This document shows positions 5,195 through 9,015 of a stretch of DNA of 9,015 nucleotides, one piece after another (position 1 is the stretch's first letter; each line of letters opens with the position of its first letter). The notes under the pieces were generated by a model. It searched no databases, was not told the origin of the DNA, and was given only the letters and a program-made list of their open reading frames with translations. The stretch spans positions 1 through 9,015 of the forward strand of contig JACDAV010000327.1 of the NCBI GenBank assembly GCA_013695255.1, written 5' to 3'. The position numbers and the translations under genes are program-made. Source of the stretch: Chloroflexota bacterium (GTDB lineage Bacteria > Chloroflexota > Limnocylindria > Limnocylindrales > CSP1-4).

Positions 5195-7276
5195 ATGACG
5201 ATGAAGTCGGTCGATCTGCCCCATCTCCGCAGCGTGGTCCTGGCCGGCCACGCTGGTGCCGGCAAGACCACCCTCGCCGAGCAGCTCCTGTACCGAGGCG
5301 GGGCGATCTCGCGGCTTGGGCGGGTCGAGGACGGCACCGCGCACCTCGACTTCGAGCCGGAGGAGCAGAAGCGGACGCAGTCGCTCAGCCTGGCCGTCGC
5401 GACATTCGAGCGCGATGGCTACCGGATCACCCTCATCGATACCCCCGGCTACCCGGACTTCGTGGCCGAGATGGTCGAGGGCTTCCACGCCGCCGACGCC
5501 GCGCTGTTCGTGATGGACGCGTCGAGCGGGGTGGAGGCCGGGCTCGAGAAGGCGGTCGCGCTCGGTCGCTCGACGAGGACGGCCGCCTGCTTCGTGATCA
5601 ACCGCTGCGACCGCGAGAATGCCGATCCCACGGCCGCCCTCGACGCGCTGCGCGCGGAGTTCGGCAACAAGATCGCGCCGCTGCACCTGGCCATCGGCAA
5701 GGGCGAGCAGTTCAGCGGCTACGTCGACCTGGTGCACCGCAAGGCATGGCGGTTCGACGACGGCAAGGAGACCGAGATCCCCGTGCCGGCCGAGCTCGAG
5801 GCCGAGGTCGCGACCCGACGCGACCAGCTGCTCGAGGCGGCGGCCGAGGCGGACGACGACGTCCTGACCAAGTACCTCGAGGGCGAGGAGATCTCCGACC
5901 AGGAGCTCGACGCCTGCCTCCACAAGGGCGTCCGCGAGTCCGTTCTCGCGCCCGTCCTCGTAGCCTCCGCCTCGAAGGGGATCGGGCTGACCGGGCTGCT
6001 CGACGCGCTCGTCCGCTACCTGCCCTCGCCGGACGAGGAGGGCCCGTACACCGCCATCGAGAAGAACGGCACGGAGGTCGAGCTGCCGGCGGACCCGGCC
6101 GGTCCGCTGCTCGTCCGGGTGTTCAAGACGGCGGCCGATCCGTACGTCGGGCGGCTGACCTACGTCCGCGTCCTGTCCGGGACGCTCCGCTCCCAGGGCC
6201 ACGTCTGGAACACGACCCGGGGCGAAGACGAGCGGATCGGCCAGCTGCTCCTCCTCCACGGCAAGGAGCAGGAGGCGATCGGCGAGCTGGAGGCGGGCGA
6301 GATCGGCGCGGTCGCGAAGCTCGGCGTCACCGAGACGGGCGACACGCTGGCCACCCGCGAGCGGCCGCTGACGCTGCCGCCGATCGCCTTCCCCGAGGCG
6401 TCGCTGATGCTGGCGATCGAGCCCCAGACCAAGAGCGATCTCGACAAGATGGGGCCGGCCCTCCAGCGGATGCTCGAGGAGGAGCCCACCGCCCGGGTCG
6501 AGCGCACCGAGACCGGCGAGCAGGTGCTGGTGACGATGGGCGAGGCCCACACGGCGGTGATCATCGAGCGGCTGAAGCGCAAGTTCGGGGCCGCGATCGC
6601 GACCCATGTGCCGAAGGTGCCGTACCGCGAGACGATTCGGGGCAACACGAAGGTGCACGGCCGGTACAAGAAGCAGACCGGCGGCCACGGGATGTTCGGC
6701 GACGTGTGGCTGGAGCTCGAGCCGAACCCGGGCGGCGGCGTCGAGTTCGCCGAGAAGGTGGTCGGCGGCTCCGTCCCCAGGCAGTTCTTCCCCGGCGTCG
6801 AGAAGGGCATCCGCGAGACGGCGGCCGACGGCGTCGTGGCCGGCTACCCGCTCAGCGACTTCAAGGCGACGCTGTACGACGGCTCCTTTCACAACGTCGA
6901 CTCGAACGAGCTGTCGTTCAAGATCGCCGCCTCCATGGCGCTGAAGGACGGCGTCCAGCAGGCGAAGCCAGCTCTCCTCGAGCCGATCATGTCGGTCGAG
7001 ATCCGGGTCCCCGATGCCTCCCTGGGCGAGGTCAACCGCGACCTCATCGGCCGGCGCGGCCGGGTGCTCGGGATGGACAGTCGCGACGGGACCCAGGTCA
7101 TCACGGCGCACGTCCCGCAGGCGGAGCTCTTCACGTACGCCATCGACCTGCGATCGCTGACCGGCGGGCGCGGGACGTTCTCCGCGGCCCAGGACCACTA
7201 CGAGGAGGTGCCCGCCCACCTCGCCGAGAGGGTGATCGCGGAGCACCGCAAGGAAGGCGAGCCGGCGGGGCACTGA
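5195..7276 (+). CDS. fusA2: Elongation factor G-like translational GTPase (EF-G2/FusA2 type)
   Basis: A 693-aa protein with full EF-G architecture: a G domain with P-loop GHAGAGKTT (18-26), G3 DTPGYPDF (82-89), G4 NRCD (136-139) and G5 SAS (near 257); domain II (about 300-390); domain III (about 395-470); domain IV with HGRYKKQTGGHGMFGDVW (about 487-504), GGSVPRQFFPGVEKGIRE and the tip YDGSFHNVDSNELSFK; and domain V (PIMSVEIRVPDASLGEVNRDLIGRRGRVLGM). It differs from canonical EF-G at GTPase positions: the catalytic His of DTPGH is Tyr, the switch-I RGITI is RTQSL, and NKxD is NRCD. These fit the EF-G-like paralogue group (FusA2) rather than the main EF-G of the str operon, so the exact role is uncertain and ribosome-dependent GTPase activity may be weak or absent. 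It is divergent from yebC, another ribosome-linked gene. Confidence is high for the family, moderate for the paralogue label. Confidence 0.92.
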   Translation: MTMKSVDLPHLRSVVLAGHAGAGKTTLAEQLLYRGGAISRLGRVEDGTAHLDFEPEEQKRTQSLSLAVATFERDGYRITLIDTPGYPDFVAEMVEGFHAADAALFVMDASSGVEAGLEKAVALGRSTRTAACFVINRCDRENADPTAALDALRAEFGNKIAPLHLAIGKGEQFSGYVDLVHRKAWRFDDGKETEIPVPAELEAEVATRRDQLLEAAAEADDDVLTKYLEGEEISDQELDACLHKGVRESVLAPVLVASASKGIGLTGLLDALVRYLPSPDEEGPYTAIEKNGTEVELPADPAGPLLVRVFKTAADPYVGRLTYVRVLSGTLRSQGHVWNTTRGEDERIGQLLLLHGKEQEAIGELEAGEIGAVAKLGVTETGDTLATRERPLTLPPIAFPEASLMLAIEPQTKSDLDKMGPALQRMLEEEPTARVERTETGEQVLVTMGEAHTAVIIERLKRKFGAAIATHVPKVPYRETIRGNTKVHGRYKKQTGGHGMFGDVWLELEPNPGGGVEFAEKVVGGSVPRQFFPGVEKGIRETAADGVVAGYPLSDFKATLYDGSFHNVDSNELSFKIAASMALKDGVQQAKPALLEPIMSVEIRVPDASLGEVNRDLIGRRGRVLGMDSRDGTQVITAHVPQAELFTYAIDLRSLTGGRGTFSAAQDHYEEVPAHLAERVIAEHRKEGEPAGH

Positions 7277-7286
7277 AGGGCTCGCC
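7256..7286 (+). terminator. Stem-loop spanning the stop codon of the EF-G-like gene
   Basis: GGCGAGCC (7256-7263) and GGCTCGCC (7279-7286) form a perfect 8-bp GC-rich stem whose loop contains the TGA stop. There is no U-tract after it, so it may protect the 3' end or act as a weak or factor-dependent terminator. Confidence 0.35.
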
Positions 7287-7601
7287 GGACGTCCCGAGCG
7301 GCTGACATCGCGCCCCTGCCGCCCGTGCCGGTCAGCGGTGCGGTGGGCGTGTGGCTCGTGCCGCAGGAGCCCGCGCGGTTTGGTGCCCGACTCGGTCCCG
7401 TCCACGGTCGCCGCAGTTTGCGTCACCTACGCGCGGGGTGCGTCATAACGACGGCCTGCGGTTGGAAACGAAGGCTTGGAGACGAGGTGTGAGCCGGGAG
7501 AGGCTAACTCGACCGCCAACCGCCTTGGCGCTGCTCGAGTCGACGTTCTACCACGCGTGGGACGCGTAGATGATGCAATGGCTGCAGGGGCGACCGCCTG
7601 G
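7277..7601. other. Gene-free convergent region between the EF-G-like gene and hisA
   Basis: No convincing gene lies here; short ORFs on both strands lack an SD and any family resemblance. No tRNA signature is visible (no GTTCGA-type T-loop with paired acceptor arms). The stretch does hold ordered repeats: TGCGTCA twice, 20 bp apart (7419-7425 and 7439-7445), nested inverted repeats at 7458-7530, and a 10-bp perfect palindrome CCACGCGTGG at 7551-7560. Confidence 0.6.
7458..7530. ncRNA. Candidate structured RNA or bidirectional terminator with alternative pairings
   Basis: GCGGTTGG (7458-7465) pairs perfectly with CCAACCGC (7516-7523). Nested inside are CGAG (7483-7486) with CTCG (7508-7511) and AGCC-N6-GGCT (7492-7505). 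The closing strand CCAACCGC also belongs to a competing hairpin, CGCCAA-N5-TTGGCG (7514-7530), so the two folds exclude each other. No U-run follows on either strand. It lies downstream of both flanking genes, so it could terminate both transcripts or be a small RNA; the match to an actual class is unknown. Confidence 0.3.
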
Positions 7602-8369
7602 TCAGCGCGCCACCGCCGACAGCGCGTCGGCCACGCTGAACCGGCCCTCGAGGAGGGCGCGGCCGACGATCGCTCCGGAGCAGCCCAGGTCCCGGACAGC
7701 GAGCAGGTCCTCGAGCGACCCGATGCCAGCCGACGCGATCACCGCGCCACGCCGGAGGGCGACGACGCGTCCGAGCAGCGCCAGGTCCGGGCCACCCAAC
7801 AAGCCGTCACGGTCGACGGCCGTGACCTCGAAGATGCGCGCGCCCGCGTCGGCGAGGCGCTCGATGGCCGTCTCCACCGGAACAGCGATCGCATCCGCTC
7901 CCCAGGCGTCGCCGAGGGCATAGCCGTCGCGGACGTCGATCGCGATCGCGACGCGGTCCGGACCAAGGCGTTGGACCAGCTGGGTTGCGAACGCCGTGCT
8001 GCGGAGGGCGGCCGTCCCGACGACCACGCGCGCGACGCCCGCGGTCAGCGCGGCGTCCACCGACCCCGGCGAGCGGAGGCCGCCGGCCGCTTCGCATCGA
8101 GCCCGTCCGGCGGTGGCCCTCACGATCGCGCCGATGACCGAGAGCTGTGCCGGCTTCCCCGCCCGAGCACCGTCGAGATCCACGACGTGCAGCCACATGG
8201 CGCCGTCGTCCACGAACGCTCGCGCCGTGGCCACGGGGTCGTCGCCGTACGACGTTTCGCGGTCGAAATCGCCCTGGACGAGTCGAACGACCCGGCCGTC
8301 CCGCAGGTCAATGGCCGGCAGCAGATCGAAACTTGCCGTGCCAGTGGCATCGTGGTAGCGTTGTAGCAC
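7602..8369 (-). CDS. hisA: Phosphoribosylformimino-5-aminoimidazole carboxamide ribotide isomerase (HisA)
   Basis: Catalyses the Amadori-type ProFAR to PRFAR isomerisation, the fourth step of histidine biosynthesis. The beta/alpha barrel shows FDLLPAIDLRDGRVVRLVQG (14-33) with the catalytic Asp21, WLHVVDLDGA (59-68), AAGGLRS (94-100), the second catalytic Asp145 in AIDVRDG, Thr183 in VTAVDRDGLLGGPD, and the phosphate loops IASAGIGSLEDL (211-222) and AIVGRALLEGRF (233-244). With the GTG at 8369 the protein is 255 aa, with about 13 extra residues before the usual first strand; no better in-frame start exists before FDLLPAID. There is no SD, and a -10-like TAATGT ends six bases upstream, pointing to a leaderless message. 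Small variations (AAGG for GGG, SAG for SGG in the phosphate loops) are probably tolerated. A PriA-like dual role cannot be excluded from sequence alone. It is divergent from the yerC-hisG pair. Confidence 0.94.
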   Translation of the reverse strand: MLQRYHDATGTASFDLLPAIDLRDGRVVRLVQGDFDRETSYGDDPVATARAFVDDGAMWLHVVDLDGARAGKPAQLSVIGAIVRATAGRARCEAAGGLRSPGSVDAALTAGVARVVVGTAALRSTAFATQLVQRLGPDRVAIAIDVRDGYALGDAWGADAIAVPVETAIERLADAGARIFEVTAVDRDGLLGGPDLALLGRVVALRRGAVIASAGIGSLEDLLAVRDLGCSGAIVGRALLEGRFSVADALSAVAR

Positions 8370-8373
8370 GCTA
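8356..8373. promoter_or_regulatory. Perfect dyad over the hisA start, candidate YerC/TrpR-family operator
   Basis: TAGCGT-TGTAGC-ACGCTA is a perfect 6-bp inverted repeat with a 6-bp spacer (18 bp overall), similar in size to TrpR-family operators. It covers the hisA GTG start (8367-8369) and lies 51 bp before the yerC ATG. A second small dyad, TAAT-AC-ATTA (8372-8381), abuts it and overlaps the hisA -10. The position in the divergent hisA/yerC-hisG gap suggests control by the adjacent regulator; this is inference. Confidence 0.45.
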
Positions 8374-8375
8374 AT

Positions 8376-8381
8376 ACATTA
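8376..8381 (-). promoter_or_regulatory. Possible extended -10 of hisA
   Basis: On the minus strand TGG-TAATGT lies with its last base six bases before the GTG start. The hexamer is a weak TATAAT match but carries the extended TG. It forms part of the AT-rich island 8372-8381, the only such island in this gap. Confidence 0.3.
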
Positions 8382-8424
8382 CCATGATCGAAGCGAGTGG
8401 CATGGAAGGACCGGGCGGACCGAG

Positions 8425-8751
8425 ATGACCGACGAGACGTGGCGAACGGAGCACGTGAACCAGCTTCTCGACGCATTCCTCCGGCTGGAGCACCGCGACG
8501 ACGCCGCGGCGTTCCTGCGCGACCTGTGCACGCTCGGTGAGCTCCGCGACATGTCGCAGCGCTGGGCAGTGGTCCGCCTCCTCGAGGCCGGCCTCCACTA
8601 CGGGGACATCAGCCGTCGGACCGGGGCGAGCACGGCGACCATCACGCGGATTGCCTCATGGCTTCATCACGGCGAGGGCGGCTACCGGCGGATGTTGGAT
8701 CGCCTGCGAGCGGCCGGCGAGCTCCCCTACCCCGCTGGCGTCGAGCGATGA
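8425..8751 (+). CDS. yerC: YerC/YecD-type TrpR-family transcriptional regulator
   Basis: A 108-aa all-helical protein matching the YerC/YecD branch of the TrpR superfamily. The diagnostic part is the C-terminal half: LCTLGELRDMSQRWAVVRLLEAGLHYGDISRRTGASTATITRIASWLHHGEGGYRRML (34-91), with the helix-turn-helix at about 55-80 and recognition helix STATITRIASWL. It is likely a small dimeric DNA-binding repressor. As I recall, TrpR-family proteins of this type have been linked by comparative genomics to histidine genes in Gram-positive bacteria. The context here agrees: hisA is divergent and hisG overlaps its stop (ATGA). The ATG at 8425 is the first plausible start; GGAAGGA at 8404-8410 is a somewhat distant SD (14 bases) and GGCGGA at 8414-8419 a weaker closer one. 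The ligand could be histidine or another small molecule; that is inference. Confidence 0.88.
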   Translation: MTDETWRTEHVNQLLDAFLRLEHRDDAAAFLRDLCTLGELRDMSQRWAVVRLLEAGLHYGDISRRTGASTATITRIASWLHHGEGGYRRMLDRLRAAGELPYPAGVER

Positions 8752-9015
8752 ACGCCCGACTCCGACTGGCGGTGCCGAACAAGGGCCGCCTCGTCGAGCC
8801 GACGGTCAAGCTCCTGCGGGACGCGGGGCTGGTCTTCGAGGAGCACGACCGCGCGCTCGTTGCGCGCGTCCAGAACCTCGACCTGGATATCCTCTTCGTC
8901 CGCACCAACGACGTCATCGAGTTCGTCGGTGACGGCGTCGCGGACCTCGGCGTCACCGGCGTCGACCTGTTGGCCGAAACCGGCGCCGAGCTGCCGCGGA
9001 TCCGCGAGCTGGGCT
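8748..9015 (+). CDS. hisG: ATP phosphoribosyltransferase HisG, N-terminal part
   Basis: The first 89 codons of hisG, cut by the window edge. HisG condenses ATP and PRPP, the first and feedback-controlled step of histidine biosynthesis. Seen here: LRLAVPNKGRLVEPTVKLLRDAGL (5-28), DILFVRTNDVIEFVGDGVADLGVTGVDLL (47-75), matching the family's first periplasmic-binding-like lobe. Whether it is the long form with a regulatory ACT-like domain or the short form needing HisZ cannot be told from this fragment. The ATG at 8748 overlaps the yerC TGA by 4 nt with no SD of its own, so translation is probably coupled to yerC and the regulator is co-transcribed with the pathway. Confidence 0.94.
   Translation, partial: MNARLRLAVPNKGRLVEPTVKLLRDAGLVFEEHDRALVARVQNLDLDILFVRTNDVIEFVGDGVADLGVTGVDLLAETGAELPRIRELG

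Noticed and set aside
5078..7426. 782-codon open frame on the minus strand opposite the EF-G-like gene, and a 740-codon plus-strand frame (5083-7305)
   Set aside because: Both are composition artefacts of high-GC coding sequence. Their translations are low-complexity Arg/Gly/Asp-rich text, while the third frame is a complete EF-G with all domains.
7351..7569. 72-codon plus-strand ORF in the convergent region
   Set aside because: No SD, no family resemblance, and it crosses the nested inverted repeats; not enough to call a gene.
7277..7601. Possible tRNA or other known RNA gene in the convergent region
   Set aside because: No cloverleaf with a T-loop, no CCA-proximal acceptor pairing and no recognisable SRP, 6S or tmRNA segments.
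8371..8598. Minus-strand 75-codon ORF over the start of yerC
   Set aside because: Antisense to a gene with a clear TrpR-family helix-turn-helix; no SD and no family match.

Overview
The window is very GC-rich (roughly 70% by eye) bacterial chromosome carrying almost only housekeeping genes. The gene order (yebC-ruvC-ruvA, ruvB, a DUF2905 gene, tgt; a TrpR-like yerC in front of hisG), frequent GTG starts and several Shine-Dalgarno-poor starts suggest a high-GC lineage, tentatively Chloroflexota (Ellin6529/Limnocylindria-like). That placement is an inference from gene content, not a search result.

Layout. Positions 1-66 (-) hold the first 22 codons of a lysine-rich small protein. Positions 109-2597 (-) are a tight block read ruvB > DUF2905 > tgt. 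Positions 2598-3114 are a 517-bp non-coding gap rich in palindromes. Positions 3115-5059 (-) are a tight block read yebC > ruvC > ruvA with 4-nt GTGA overlaps. A 135-bp divergent promoter region follows. Positions 5195-7276 (+) encode an EF-G-like GTPase of the FusA2 type. Positions 7277-7601 are a gene-free convergent region with nested inverted repeats. Positions 7602-8369 (-) are hisA, and 8370-8424 is a short divergent control region. Positions 8425-8751 (+) are a YerC-type TrpR-family regulator, overlapped by the 5' end of hisG (8748 to the window end).

How the genes fit together. RuvC, RuvA and RuvB form the Holliday-junction branch-migration and resolution machine. Here ruvB is separated from ruvCA by the palindrome-rich gap and has a near-perfect LexA/SOS-box-like site of its own. 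YebC and the divergent EF-G-like protein are both translation-associated. HisA and HisG are histidine-biosynthesis enzymes, and the YerC-like repressor lies between them, next to a perfect dyad over the hisA start.

The least explained parts are non-coding: (i) a 93-nt element at 2958-3050 that folds end to end into one long hairpin, with a truncated copy of its left arm 74 bp upstream; (ii) a 169-bp segment (2673-2841) bounded by 32-bp imperfect inverted repeats; (iii) the LexA-like box upstream of ruvB; (iv) a nested structure with mutually exclusive pairings at 7458-7530. In the proteins, the Tgt base-binding pocket departs from the usual preQ1-type residues. No large novel protein system is visible.
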